NCBI GenBank assembly: GCA_001949185.1
Contig: BDGG01000002.1
Coordinates: forward strand, 1,147,481-1,211,480
Direction of reading: 5' to 3'
From: Ramazzottius varieornatus
Lineage: Eukaryota > Tardigrada > Eutardigrada > Parachela > Ramazzottiidae
Length of the DNA: 64,000 nt
How positions within the stretch are numbered: position 1 is the stretch's first letter; each line of letters starts with the position of its first letter. The notes under the pieces are model-generated. The model saw nothing but the letters and a program-made list of their open reading frames with translations. It ran no database searches and was not told the origin of the DNA. The position numbers and the translations under genes are program-made. Shown here one piece after another: positions 1-11,544 of the stretch.

Positions 1-1555
1 GGGCGGGGCAACGGTTTCCATTGGCCGAAGGCCATCAGAACCGATTGTGATTGGGCGGCCGACATGCGCAACATGCTAAGACTTCCACTTGCATTGGCCA
101 TGCCGGGTAAATTATAATAACGAAAAAATGACCGTGTATTTTAAAGCCAAAATTTTCATAAATCGGGGAAACTTTTGCATGAGTTTTCGCATGTGAATAA
201 TGGTTTTTCTGAAGTATGTCACCGACGGCCAGTGCCGTCGGTGACATTTCTGTATGGCCAAATAACGGGGTGTTAAAAAGAACATTATTCTCAGTCGGCG
301 CTTCTACAGCTGGCATTACGTTTTATGTTTTGCTTATTTAAGATTTGATATATATGACATTTAAATTAAATCTTAAGGGAGTTGGCTTCGTGATGGCCGA
401 CTTACTGTGTCCTTTCTCTACAGTCATATGCATGTTAATCCGATAGGAATGCCGAACCTGAGAGGGAATCCACACAGATGGACCCCTCTGCCGGTTTCCC
501 GTGTGCGGCACACAAACACCTTGGATTGCATAAATGGATGACACCTCGTTTCTGTACGAACAGGATGATGTACCTGCTTTCAATGGAGCATGATGGATGA
601 ATATTGCTGCCTATTGCGCGATATGGCGGTTCGATCAGTCAACTTCCGTTTGTCTTACACTTTACAGTCCCTGAGGCCGCATCAGCCTCAAGTGTCTCAC
701 CTAATCGTCAATCGGAACTGCATCCTCTCCAGCTTGCTCCAGCGCGTCCTTGTTTTTGCGCTCTCCGGACAAAGTGGATAGGAAAGGCAGTCACGTGCCT
801 CCAATAATCGACGACAGCTTACCGGCTAAAGCGGCGCAAAGTGTGACCCGTACAATTTAATCGGATTGAGCCCGTGCTTGTCTGCACCGACTGGCGTGTG
901 ACGCTAGGGAAGAAAGAGGAGAAAGGATGCCCCATGCTAAGCCGATAACACCTTGACTAACAGATAACCTGCTGCGCATCACTACCGCCCAATAATTGCC
1001 GCACATCGCAACCCCATCACCGATTGCAACCTACTGATGTGTGTATCATCCTAGGGCTTTTGTACCGCGATGATTGCTTTGTCGATATAACAAGTTGTGC
1101 CTTTTGTGATTTTTAACGCTGCTGTGTACACCACCTTGTAGAACATGCTGGAGACGGAGCAGTGGCTTTCACGACGAAAATGTCTGTAAACAGTAGCGAT
1201 CTGACGCGGAAGTGAATAGCTCTGAAGGCAGTCATATTTCTGATGAGCTGGTTGAAATTATGGGATGCATATGGTGAAGACAGTTGGTTGAATGGGTGAA
1301 AGAAGGGATAATGGGCGAAAATGACAGCCAGAAGCTCTTTTCTCGGGTCACTCGTTAACTGATTGCAGAACAAGGCGTAATTATCCTTGATACTGTAATT
1401 AAATCGCGACGATCTACCCCGCCCACGCAGCGCCCCCTTGGGAGGCTCAGTTGGTAAAATTAAGTCGGGCAAATTCGATCAATTTCCGTTGTATCGAGTC
1501 GGGACAGACTCAGTCCATATTTTTTCGACCAGTATAACCAGTCGCCTAAAATCGT
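1..1555. other. No gene recognised
   Basis: No open frame here resembles a known family, and the longest ones (about 60-120 codons) have no domain-like features and overlap one another on both strands. The only clear structure is the hairpin at 216-247. The stretch could hold 5' exons or regulatory sequence of the exchanger gene downstream, but nothing in the sequence shows this. Confidence 0.5.
216..247. repeat. Perfect 14-bp-stem hairpin
   Basis: The arm ATGTCACCGACGGC is followed by the loop CAGT and then its exact reverse complement. A perfect GC-rich stem of this length is unlikely by chance. It may be the remnant of a foldback or MITE-like repeat; no second copy was found in the window. 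Confidence 0.7.
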
Positions 1556-1625
1556 CGCCTTAAATTCTCACTACAACCATCCTCGATTGAAGGATCAAGG
1601 ATAGTTGTAGTGAGAAAATAAGGCG
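1556..1625. repeat. 70-bp near-perfect inverted repeat
   Basis: The left arm begins CGCCTTAAATTCTCACTACA and the right arm ends GTAGTGAGAAAATAAGGCG, forming a stem of about 27 bp with a small inner stem. The flanks add a further GTCGCCT/AGGCGAC pair. It is a miniature foldback sequence, with no coding capacity. Confidence 0.75.
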
Positions 1626-1847
1626 ACCCTGTTACCTATTACCAGAGAAGGGGAATGAGTTTCGCACAGCCATAAAATACAGCGGAGTCTGTATATTGCT
1701 GCCTGTCGAAATTCAAACATATTTGTTAACCAGAAACCAAGTTCTTGCTACTGCATGGATCATTCAACCATGACCGCCGAGACGTTCGTCTTTCTGACTG
1801 ATGTCTGCCGTCAGACGTTAGTACACCATTAGAAAAAAGGCCTAACT

Positions 1848-2439
1848 TTGTGCTGCCATCTGTCGCACCACCCAGTCAACCCTACAATCTGTTTAAGTCA
1901 AGTTGGCTGGATGGGAATGTTTTACCCAGCGTATGGACTCTTGGTCCACTTTGCCATTAATATAGTTCTGATCAGCCTTCTTACATCTGGCTCGGTTGAT
2001 GTTTCGTTGGAAACACTTGCATGGCGCTCCATCCATTTTCCAGCAGCATGGAACTGTCCAACGATGTCTTCCCTACTGTTCCCCCTTGTTTCTTCATGTC
2101 TTCTCATTCTAACAGCTATCGTACACGATGCACGACCATCTCGTCCCATCGGTCATGCGCTGTCCTGGCTGCCGGTTTTCCAAACACAGGCCAAACGTCA
2201 GACTTCACCCGTCACTCTTGCAGCAATCAATGGAAGTAATCACAATGAAGCACAACTGTCCTGTTCGAAGGTGGCTGGAGCTGCCGATGGCCTCGTACAA
2301 TGTCGTCGCGGCGGCGGAAGTGCCCCGGCTCCACCTCCCGCTTCAGCCTCCTCTGGAGGACCAAATGCATCGTTCACGACGTCGACGGCTGGACACGGGA
2401 CTTCGGATAGTGGAAATCATTCTGTCATCCACGCGCCAG
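1848..2439 (+). other. Possible upstream exon of the exchanger gene (uncertain)
   Basis: An open frame runs through this stretch with two hydrophobic segments (near 1920-1995 and 2064-2130), followed by a Ser/Ala/Pro-rich stretch, and could end at a donor CAG|GTGAAA at 2440. The exchanger model beginning at 2738 lacks an N-terminus, so a 5' exon should lie upstream. However, this donor is phase 1 while the exon at 2738 must be entered in phase 0, so the join does not work as drawn. It may be another exon, a different gene or a chance frame. Confidence 0.25.
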
Positions 2440-2494
2440 GTGAAAAAATTTTATCAAATGAAATTATGATTTCTGTCCCGCTGAACGACAAGTT

Positions 2495-2725
2495 CGATAA
2501 ACAAAAGCTCGGCAGACAAGCTCGGCAGACAAACTCGGCGAGATCGTTTTCCCGAGTGACGCAAGTAATCAGCCTGTAACAGTGAAGGGTGCGCCACTTG
2601 GAATTTGGGAAAACAGCAAAGCTCGCCTAGATCGTTTTTTCAAGTGGCGCACTTCCCCATTCTTTAGGACCGAAAGAGTGCGCTGCTTGGAAAAACAATC
2701 TGGTCGAAATTGTTAGGCGAGCTTT
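2495..2725. repeat. AAGTGGCGCAC hairpin repeats, locus 1
   Basis: Two hairpin modules lie here. One carries GTGCGCCACTTGG near 2591, the other AAGTGGCGCAC near 2660 with a partner near 2682. They are accompanied by GATCGTTTT boxes and by short CTCGGCAGACAA direct repeats near 2508-2535. The stretch lies immediately 5' of the exon at 2738, so it is probably intronic. The same module recurs at eight other loci in the window. Confidence 0.75.
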
Positions 2726-2737
2726 CAGATTTTCTAG

Positions 2738-5700
2738 CTTTTATGGTACATAATGCTTAATTTACGCCCTTCTGCAACTTCAGAAATTCTCTACATTTTT
2801 CTGACGCTTATCATCGGGGCCATCGCCAAGTACGCCCTGAAATTGGTACGGCATTACTTCGTGATGCCGTACACCGTCTTCGTGTTAATCTTGGGGTGCA
2901 TCTATGGGGCGCTGGCCAGTAAGACCGCCACCATCCAAACGTTTGTCCGCATTGCTTCCGCTGATCCCAATATCATACTGTTGACGTTTCTACCCGGACT
3001 GATCTACGAAGCAGCGTTCTCCATGCAGACGCATCTTTTCAAAAAGCTATTCTTCCACATTGTCCTTATCGGAGTGCTTGGCATGGGTATGTTACCAATT
3101 CCTACTCGCTCTATGAAACAACATCGCAGAGAGTCGAGGAAATTGCTTCTGTTCGTTGCACGTTTGTGGTTTGATGGGCCTGAAATTTTCGTGCGCCCCG
3201 TTCTGGAACTATACATGTCATATGTGACTGATATTGTGCTTGCAGCGATCAACGTGGTGGCGATCGCGTATATCAGTGAACAAGTTTTTGGGCCATCCAC
3301 CTTCGGTCAGTACAGCGTAAGTGACTGTGTTTTGTTTAAACAAATTTTAAACGAATTTTAAACGAAATTTCGTTCATATCTTCTTCCTCTTCAAGTCGGA
3401 AACATGGATTTTTTCTTGTCTCTTGTTAGGATGGAATATCCATGTAGGACTAGTGTTCTCGGCCATCGTCAGCGCTACGGATCCTATTGCTGCTGTAGCA
3501 ATGCTCAAGGAAGCCGGTAAGCCGCTTACCCGAACCTCTTACTGAGTTCTGCACCATCAGCAAGTTGCTCTTACTGGCAGGAAGTGACAAGACTTTGACC
3601 ACCGTCCTGGAAGGCACCTCTCTGCTCAGCGATACCTCGGCTGTCGTGCTGTTCAACTTGTTTATGCAGAATGCCAGAATTCACTCTAACTCATCGACGA
3701 TGACAGCCGCCGATCTGAGTGTCAGCAAGGAAGTTACCGGCTTTTTCTTGAATGTCTTCGGCGGACCTGCTTGGGGTACTATCAGTACAATAACATTTGA
3801 CTCTTCCAGTTATTTGAAGATACGTTGGTGGGCAGAGAAACTCAACGAGACTATTTCCCGAAGTGACGCACTGTCTCGGTGTTATTGGCTGAAACTGTGC
3901 GCCACTTGAAGACACCGATCTTGTCGAGTCTGATTGCTTTTGCCAGTGGCGCACACGCTCAGTTTTATCGGCTGAAGTCCTGCGCCCCTGGGGACGATCT
4001 GACCCAGTCTGTTTACCAGCCTTATATATTGTTTACGTGTTTTCCAGGTTTAGGAGTGGGTTTCCTCTTGACGCAGTTATTATCTCGTATGAGTAGTGTG
4101 TGGGAAGCCGAACTGATCCTGATCCTCAGCGTGCCCTACTTGGTCTTCTGGGCAGCCGACGCCGCCTTTGGTATCAGTGGCGCCTTAGCCAACCTCGTCC
4201 TCGGGCTTTGGATGAGCTCACATCGGACAACAATCAGTCCGGACGTGGAAGAGCTGGTCGATCGCATCTGGGAAATCATCTGCTTGATTTCCAACACACT
4301 CATCTTCAGTCTCGTGGGCGTCATCATTGTGGAAACCGCTATGCTTAACGTCAGCTCGGAAGACTGGATCTTACTGGTCATCATCAACATATTCCTCTTA
4401 CTTGTCCGGTACAATTAACTCCACTATTACGATCATCCTTGAGTAACACTAAGAATACTTTTAGTGCGTTGAGTTTTATCGTGTTGAAGCCACTTCTCGT
4501 TCGAATTGGTATCGGACCAAAAGTCTTCACATGGTCCCATATCTTTGTTCTGTCCTGGGGTGGGTTCAAGGGGGCGGTGACGCTGGCGCTTGGTATAATG
4601 GGATCGAAAGACGAGATATTCGCTGGCGAAGAAGAGGAACGAGTTCGCGCAAAGCTACTCTTCCATTCGGCTGGAGTAGTCGCCTTCACATTGTTGTTCA
4701 ATGCGTCGACAATGCGATTCTTCCTGAAACGACTAGGTACAGTGGCGCTACCTGAAAAGCTTTTCTTGTGCCAGCAGTACTGTGTACACGCTCGACGAGA
4801 AATTATGGGGCCAGTAAAAATTATGGTGCCAGTAAAAATTATGGGGCCAGTAAAAATTATAGTGCCAGTAAAAATTATGGTGCCAGTAAAAATTATGGGG
4901 CCAAGCGGAAAAGACGGCAAAATGGAAATTCAAACGTAGAAAAGTGTCGAAAAATGTATTAGTGTGGATCGGTCTCGTACGCACGTGCTTCCGTACCGCC
5001 GTACCGGAAAGGCCTGGTCCCATAATTTTTACTGGCCCCATAATTTCCCGTCGTGCGTGTACTGTGTACTGTCTACCCTTCCAGGTTTCGCGCAGTCACA
5101 TGACAGGGCCTATAACCATAATCCCTAGGTGATCATGGTTTAGTCAGCAGGTCCCGGGGATTATCTCATGGGCCTGTCATGTGACTGCGCGGAACCTTGG
5201 AGGGAATACGTGGTTGGAGTTGTATTGATTGAATATTTGGAAATAGGTAAATTACGTTTGCTGTACCTTTTCCAGGTATTTTGGATATGCCGTTGTCCAA
5301 AATGATTACAATGCACATGGCCGTGAAGCAGATCATGCTTACCCGCAACCAGAAACTCGACGCCCTAAAGACCGACCGCTATCTGGCCGACGCTGATTGG
5401 CAGCGTGTGGACGATCTGACCAAAGTCGAAGCTTCGCGCTACGGTGTCGAAGACGAAAGCCAGACCTCCCTCTGGACCATCCACTATGTGACGCGCGAAG
5501 TCAGCTGTCCATCCTGTCATGCCGAAGTGCAGCTCGAGCCTCTGGCTACCGAGCTGGCCGAGATGGAGAGCATTGCTCGGCTCCGTCTGGTCAACGCCAA
5601 GAAGACTTCCTACTGGCGTCAGTACGAGGAAGGCACCTTGAGTCAGAACGGCATCAAGTACTTGGACGACCTCTCCGACACGGTGCTGAACAGCGACCAC

Positions 5701-8700
5701 GGGGTCATTGACGCAGAGGACGTCAAGAATGCTCTGCATAGCGAGACCTACACCTTCTTCAAGAAGAAGATTGGCGACTTGCAACACTGGATGGAGAACC
5801 ATAGCCTGACCGCGAGGTTCATGCCATCTGGTTCCCATTGGCGACAGAGGGCATTCAGGATCGCAGTATCACCAGTGTTTCTGTACGTTACCTACACGCT
5901 GATCGTTTGCAACATGGTGGAAACGATCATGGATTGGTGTTTGTTGAGCGACTGGAACGATGTTAATGGATCGGTGACGCACAAATATTTCCTCTTTTCT
6001 AACATGGGCTATTCGGCTTTCTACACTTTCGAGGCCGCTGTCAAAGTAAGTCTGCTTTCGTAAATTAGTTTTCATCAAATGTGAGCTCAACCAAATATTT
6101 TCTGAAGTGGCGCACGTTGCCAGTACGATTGAATGAGAACGTGCGCCACTAAAGAAACGATCCTGTTGAATTTGCCTGTTTTCCCCGCACTTTCTCAGTG
6201 TCATCGGCTGAAAGTGTGCGTCGCTTGGGAGGAAAACGATCTGGTTTAGTTCGCGCTTGCCGGGCTTCCAATTGCTGAAGTAATAGCTGACCAGATGTTT
6301 TACCCTGCAGATCGTTGGGTTCGGATGGCTTGTATACTGGGGCAGGACCTGGTGGAGCTGGAATCGCTTCGATCTGCTCCTGTTGATATTAACTTATATC
6401 GACCTGGTACTTGACTGTTTAGCGGAGTTCGGAGATGAATCGATGGCATCGTACCACGAAGGCGTGGTCTCCACCAGCATCATCAAAATATTCAGATTCT
6501 TCCGGCTAGTTCGGTTTGGTCGAGCACTTCGCTTGCTGAAGGTACGAACTCAAGTTTGTGTTAGTACGTAAAGAGAAACATTGTGCTCTGATGATACTTC
6601 CTTCTGCAGCCAGTCGTACCGAGAGTTCTGCATTTCCTCGACGGACGCGTCAATGCCCATCTCTTCGTCGCTTACGATATCGCAAAGGCGTTCATTGTGG
6701 CTCAGGAAGAATGCGCCATGATGGTATCGTCCGTCGTTGGGTATAAACCCTTGGCGGCAAAGTTCAAGACCCAGGCTGATGGAGACTGCAGAGTCGTGCT
6801 GAAAGAGATCGGTTTGCTTAATGAGAAGCGGCCAGATGTCGCTGCAGCAGTCAAAACACGACAAGCCATTCGCTCCATTCTAAATCACCTGCACAAGTCC
6901 GTCGAGCATATGAGCAGTCAAGGTATCCTGGACGAAGACGAAGTTGACCATCTACAGGCGGTAATTACAGTTTCATCTATTCACCAAGTGGCGCATGCGT
7001 CCAGTTTACAGCGCTGGAATGGTGCGCCACTTGGGAAAACAACCACAGTCAACAAGATTCTTTTTTTCAAGCGGCGCACGCTTCCAGACATATTGTTCGC
7101 CACTTGAACCAAGAATCTTGTCTGATCTGTTTGCCAAGCTCTCGAATGGTTTATCCAATAACTGTGGTATTGAAACATCTTGTCTGGAATTTTCTTTATA
7201 GACTATAGAAGACCGGTTGAAACGGCTGCACCACTTTCCACACAGCATCGCCATCGTTCGTTCTTTCGAGCGCCTGTGGAACGTTCCGTGGATAAACGGT
7301 AACCAGGAAGTATTCGAAGTGATGAAGTTGCTGTTTGAAGAGCGCCAGTACGAGTCAGCGTCACAGTTCATGACTGCAAACCACGAAGCCGATGGCATTT
7401 ATGTGCTGATCAGCGGAGTCGTTTCGCTGTCATACCCACGCGTCTACACCGACAACCCGGAACTGGGCGAAATTTACAACTCTGACAACCTGCGAACGGT
7501 CACAGAGGACCATAGCAGTGAGAACCATCCAGACACTGAAGGTCCGAGATTGGATTACGTACTGGCGGGTGGGCTATTGAACGAACAAAGCTTGGCGCTG
7601 GACTTTCCTCGGCGCTCCCACGCAGTTAGCGACACTATCGTTGGGGTAAGTTTGACCTTCCGGAAAAAGCATACATGTTCTCTCGGTACGTGTTCATTTT
7701 TGCTGCAGCTTCTGTACTTGAATGCGGAGTCGTTCTTCCGAGCAATGGCAGTCTTGCCTTCGTTGGAAGCTCGATTTTGGCGAAGAGTAGCGTCCAGTGT
7801 TGCGCTGAATATCTTGATCAAATTGGGAGCCTTGACGGTAAGTCGAAACTGGCCTCGTATAATTTTTTCTCCACGGTTGCGGAATATGCATGGTTTTTTT
7901 TATGACCAGGACTCAACATTCGAGACAGATAAGCTAAGGTTATCGAGAGCCGCAGTGCGGTTGGTGCGACCTGGTGTCAAGATTATTGGGTTGGACGAGT
8001 TCGACGAGGTGTTCCTTATTGCTGGTACACTCATCGATTTGACCACTAGCCAACATGAAGCCATCATTGGTCCCAGGAAGGTACCGGCAACATACCGCGA
8101 AGTGGAAGTTCGCCAAGGTCGACGTGTTGTCACGACCAAGGTACAGCCGCTGTCTGGACACTACCTTGTGACACTTCTAGATTAGTATGGGGGTTTCTTC
8201 AGACGGGGCAAGTTATCTACCCCGAATACGCCATTTTGTTCCTGGTTCCACCCGGTAACAAGGATCTCTCAATGATCAACATCCACGACAGTCAGCACAA
8301 TTTAACTGAACGATCGCCTCACCAGCCCGAAACTGTGAAGAAGTTCCTCAAAGCTCAGATCGCTAATCGAACCGGCTCGATGCCGTCTGATACGCAACTA
8401 CCGGTCTTTTTGCAAGAAGATAGAGCGGCATCAGTCGCTTTGCCTCGGCAACCAACCGTTCTTGTGCCCAATGAGCAAGGCGCCACTGCCCGTGAAAAAC
8501 GCGGAAGTAATGCCGGCGACATGCTGCAGCATGCCCGGATCCGGAGGAATTCGTCCGTCTTGCACATTGTCCTGGCTTATCATCGAACTGGGGAGAGTGT
8601 ACCGCCCGCATCGCCTTCTGAAGCCAATATGCCGGCTCAGCCAGAAAGCACAAGAAGAAAGTCGAGTATCAAGTCGCCTAAAGAAACACTGTCTAAAGTT

Positions 8701-8724
8701 GGCAATTGGCTCGCTCAGAAGTAG
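2738..8724 (+). CDS. SLC9C1-like: Sperm-type Na+/H+ exchanger with voltage sensor and cyclic-nucleotide-binding domain (SLC9C1-like), 5' incomplete
   Basis: Thirteen exons keep one frame: 2738-3086, 3246-3305, 3430-3516, 3581-3775, 4048-4408, 4465-4736, 5276-6045, 6311-6541, 6610-6960, 7202-7645, 7709-7837, 7910-8140, 8203-8724 (about 1,333 residues). Residues about 1-440 are the exchanger core, with SATDPIAAVAML and SWGGFKGAVTLALG. About 630-775 is a four-helix voltage sensor whose S4, KIFRFFRLVRFGRALRLLK, has a positive residue every third position. About 900-1090 is a cyclic-nucleotide-binding domain (LNEQSLALDFPRRSHAV matches the phosphate cassette). A Ser-rich tail follows. The family (known) exchanges Na+ for H+ in the sperm flagellum under voltage and cAMP control. 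Oddly, the core motif usually SLLND reads SLLSD near residue 180. Exon 1 starts after TTTTCTAG in frame, so the initiator exon is missing. Family assignment is very secure; splice sites are manual. Confidence 0.93.
3840..4010. repeat. AAGTGGCGCAC hairpin repeats, locus 2 (exchanger intron)
   Basis: Two modules lie inside the intron 3776-4047: GAAGTGACGCAC...GTGCGCCACTTGA, then CAGTGGCGCACACG with a diverged partner TGCGCCCCTGG. The loops carry the recurring words TCGGCTGAA. Orientation and boxes match the other loci. Confidence 0.75.
4775..5071. repeat. Foldback element with 18-bp tandem repeats (exchanger intron)
   Basis: The arm at 4775-4824 (starting CAGTACTGTGTACACGC) is the reverse complement of 5021-5071 with few mismatches. 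Inside the left arm, an 18-bp unit (AATTATGGGGCCAGTAAA) is repeated six times from 4801 to 4908, and only one unit is present on the right arm. The whole lies in the 539-bp intron between 4736 and 5276. Confidence 0.85.
5081..5200. repeat. Inverted repeat, 36-bp arms (exchanger intron)
   Basis: CGCAGTCACATGACAGGGCC at 5091 pairs with GGGCCTGTCATGTGACTGCG ending at 5189, and pairing extends outward through CCAGG/CTTGG. It directly abuts the preceding foldback, so the intron holds two consecutive foldback structures. Confidence 0.85.
6105..6250. repeat. AAGTGGCGCAC hairpin repeats, locus 3 (exchanger intron)
   Basis: GAAGTGGCGCACGTT pairs with AACGTGCGCCACT, followed by GAAACGATC. A second, weaker module ends at GTGTGCGTCGCTTGGGAGG and is followed by AAAACGATCTGG. 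They occupy the middle of the intron 6046-6310. Confidence 0.8.
6980..7140. repeat. AAGTGGCGCAC hairpin repeats, locus 4 (exchanger intron)
   Basis: CCAAGTGGCGCATG...GTGCGCCACTTGGG at 6984-7035 and TCAAGCGGCGCACG...GTTCGCCACTTGA at 7068-7107 form two successive hairpins inside the intron 6961-7201. TTTGCCAAGCTC follows, a phrase also seen downstream of other copies. Confidence 0.8.
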
Positions 8725-8975
8725 CTGTTGTCTGTATAGGTGACTTATCTGCTTTCGTTGTTGCCTTTGTTTATCTTGTTTTGCCTGACAACTGCTTTGT
8801 TTCCTCGGACCGGTCTGAAACGGTGGATAAGTATCCGAGTTTTTGTATTGAACGCCGAAAACCGTGTCGGCCATGACCATGCATTACACCATGGCGGAAC
8901 AGCGGCTCAAATTTGTAACGGCAGGTCTACTGGGCAGCCTATCGTCAAGCCGCGCTTTAGTTCCATGTGAAGATC

Positions 8976-8981
8976 AATAAA
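8976..8981 (+). promoter_or_regulatory. Probable poly(A) signal of the exchanger gene
   Basis: AATAAA lies about 250 bp past the stop codon, in a stretch with no other gene feature before the DIRS element. It is the first canonical signal downstream. Confidence 0.55.
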
Positions 8982-9219
8982 CAGTTTTCCCATACGTAAA
9001 AGCAGTGTTTTCACATGCTAGCATGGGATCGAATCAAACATTGTAGAGCATTGTAGAGCACGATGGCCGACTTTTTCGCGCGTGTTACGGTCATCGCTTC
9101 GACAAACGTGTACTGTATAATTATATGCAACTATATAAATGCCTGTGGACTGATACGAGGCTCCGAAGGAACTGCACCAGTTTGCACAATACGTTTATTA
9201 TTGTATCGGTGTTACGTTA

Positions 9220-10500
9220 TGGTTCGCCCAAGAGGATCTGGAATTACCATTCGCACTTCGGCACGCGCGAGACGCGGAATACCCCAACCAGCTCGCGGAA
9301 AGGTACCGCCTGTACGTAGGCGCGGTCGTCCTTCAAAAGTACCCGACGTCCAGGAAGATGCCGTTTCCGACGCCTCTTCAAACTATTACGAAAATGTCTC
9401 TGACGAAGATCAAGATGTTGTCATTGCCATCCCTGATGTTCCCCGAGTCACAAGAAGCGTGCTCGACCTGACGACCGCTCTGCCACCATGAACGAGTTGT
9501 TGGATTGGCAACTGGCATTCCAAAAAGAAAGCGGACGAGCTACAGAGAGCTCAAGAACTCAACGCTGTAAGAATTCGAGTATTCGTTTCCATCACTGAGT
9601 CCCAACCTTCGGCTTCACAAGCTGCAACCCAGCGTCATTCTCTTTCCAATGTCTACGGCGGCGTCAAAGGCGAGTGCACTTTACAACCAGTCACTTCCCC
9701 TCTCGTGGTCTTCCCGGCTACTAATCCCACAAGCGTGATTATGAACGCTGTGGAATTACCTCCCTTGACTGCAGATCCTGCCAGCCGTTGCAAAGACCTG
9801 GAAGAACACGTCCACTTGGGTGACCTACTACCTTACAATCGTGATCTTGATCAGGCAGTCCATTAACGCCGATCCTCCTCTGATAATCCCCGAGAGGAAA
9901 TCAAGGATATGGTTGATTTGATCCGAGCTTTCATCGTGTTCGCGGCGTATCGTCAGTCGGAGAACCCACAGTTCTGTCTTCCCTGTTTAAATTACATGGA
10001 CCTGATCACCAGAATAGCTGAACGTGATGGACCTTGGCTAGTCTACGACGAGAACTTCCGTCGCTACGCCATCTCCAAACCGCTCGATACTACTGTCTGG
10101 TCCAGAGTACACGAGAGATCGTACCAAAATGCTAAGCCCCGACTGCCCGTGTCCGCCCGTCTGGGCATCCCTTCGACCAGTAAGCCCATTCCTCGAGGTT
10201 CGTGCTTCTCTTGTGGTGAGCCGAACTGAACAAGAGACCATCGTTGCAAACGATCTTTTAACCAACCCTTTCGGACCGGAGCGGCCGCCACGGCCGCGCA
10301 TGGTGAAGTCTGTTACAACTGGAACAGGGGATTTTGTCTCAAAGGAGATAATTGTCCCCGTCGTCACGTCTGCTCCGAATGTTATGCCAATGATCTCCGC
10401 GCCACCATCCATAATCTCAAGAATCATCCCAAAGTACAGTATAAAGTCCCAACTGACGAGCCGAACTGTGAACCTGTCAATGGAGATAAAAACTCCCCTA
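9220..10500 (+). pseudogene. DIRS gag-like region, frame-broken
   Basis: A basic, Arg/Pro-rich start (VRPRGSGITIRTSARARRG) is followed in a second frame by about 110 open codons up to 9866, and in a third by about 106 codons (9909-10229) ending in CFSCGEPN. A cysteine-histidine knuckle follows at about 10310-10375 (spacing C-x8-C-x5-C-x3-H, then C-x2-C), overlapping the polymerase frame. At least two frameshifts or stops separate these pieces. The knuckle is expected to bind nucleic acid in an intact element. Family identity rests on position 5' of the DIRS polymerase. Confidence 0.65.
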
Positions 10501-11544
10501 AAACCTGGTATTTTCGGTCATTATCTTTCTCTTCATCCTGATCCCTTGTTCGCAAACAGTGTTATGGATATTCTTTTCCATGGCGCCGATATTGTTTATT
10601 GGGGTCCGCGCACTGCTCGGGTTACGCCCAATTCTCTTTCTGCAAAAATTCACAAAAAAATCCTTCGAACCTCTGTCGACAGTGAAGTTGAGTCTCTGCA
10701 TACCTGCGGTCCTTTTGATCTTCCTCCTTTCGACAATTTTATCTGTTCCCCTTTATTTGCCGTTCCCAAGAAAAATTCAGAAAAATTTCGCGTTATGCTC
10801 AACCTCTCTGCCCCTGTTGGTTCCTCCATTAACGACTTTATTGACAAGGATTGTTACTCAATGCATTATTCGCGCATTGACGATGCCGTCTGCTATACCT
10901 TTACCTTGGGCAAAGGTGCTCTGATGGCCAAGCTGGACATCAAAAGCGCTTTTCGGCTCATCCCGGTTCGACCTATCGACCGGCCTCTGCTTGGCTACAA
11001 AGTTGATGAGAAATTCTACTTTGATACTGTTTTGCCTTTTGGCTTGCGTTCTTCGCCTTTCCTGTTCTGTCTTATTTCGGAAGCAGTCTTGTGGATACTA
11101 AAATATTTTAATAATCACAAGTACGCCCTATGCTATATGGGTGATTTTCTACTGTGCGGCTTTCCTTACTCAAATCAGTGCCAAGTTTCAATCGATTCTC
11201 TCATTTCTCTCTGTGCTGAGTTGGGCGTGCCCTTGGCCATGGAAAAGACAGAGGGTTCCGCCACTGTTATGACTTTTCTCGGAATTCAGCTTGATTCTGT
11301 TAGCCGAACTTTATCTCACCCATCTGACACATTATCCAATTTATCTCAGTTACTTTTATCGTGGAAAGACAAGACATCATGTTCTCGTCAGGAACTTCAA
11401 AGCCTCACCGGGCATCTCATGTTTGCGTCCAAATGTATCCCCTCTGGCAGGCTGTTTACTCGGCGGCTAATCATCCTGCTCTCATCATTTAGTCCATCTG
11501 TCGATCATATTAGTCTTGACCGAGATGACCATCTCGATGTTTAA
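10129..11544 (+). pseudogene. DIRS reverse transcriptase
   Basis: A single open frame of about 471 codons covers the polymerase. Visible are FAVPKKNSEKFRVMLNLS (fingers), LMAKLDIKSAFRLIPVRP (motif A with its catalytic Asp), LPFGLRSSPFLF (motif B), YALCYMGDFLLCGF (motif C), and FLGIQLD (motif D/E region). Motif C is normally YxDD; here the first Asp is Gly (MGD), which should abolish catalysis. The true domain begins near 10,440; the first part of the open frame overlaps gag. In an intact element it would copy the RNA into DNA. Confidence 0.85.

Noticed and set aside
1113-1472. 119-codon minus-strand ORF
   Set aside because: No domain, signal peptide or splice context, and its length is within what chance gives in this window.
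3087-3245. Open read-through of the first exchanger intron (159 bp, multiple of three, no stop)
   Set aside because: The translated stretch is hydrophilic and does not fit the exchanger helices on either side, and clear GT and AG sites give a smooth join; treated as an intron, though retention cannot be excluded.
4801-4908. Regular 18-bp repeats resembling a CRISPR array
   Set aside because: Units are directly adjacent with no spacers, and the locus is a eukaryotic intron; it is a tandem array in a foldback element.
9026-9035. GGATCGAATC resembling a tRNA B box
   Set aside because: No acceptor or anticodon stem could be paired around it; no tRNA was found anywhere in the window.
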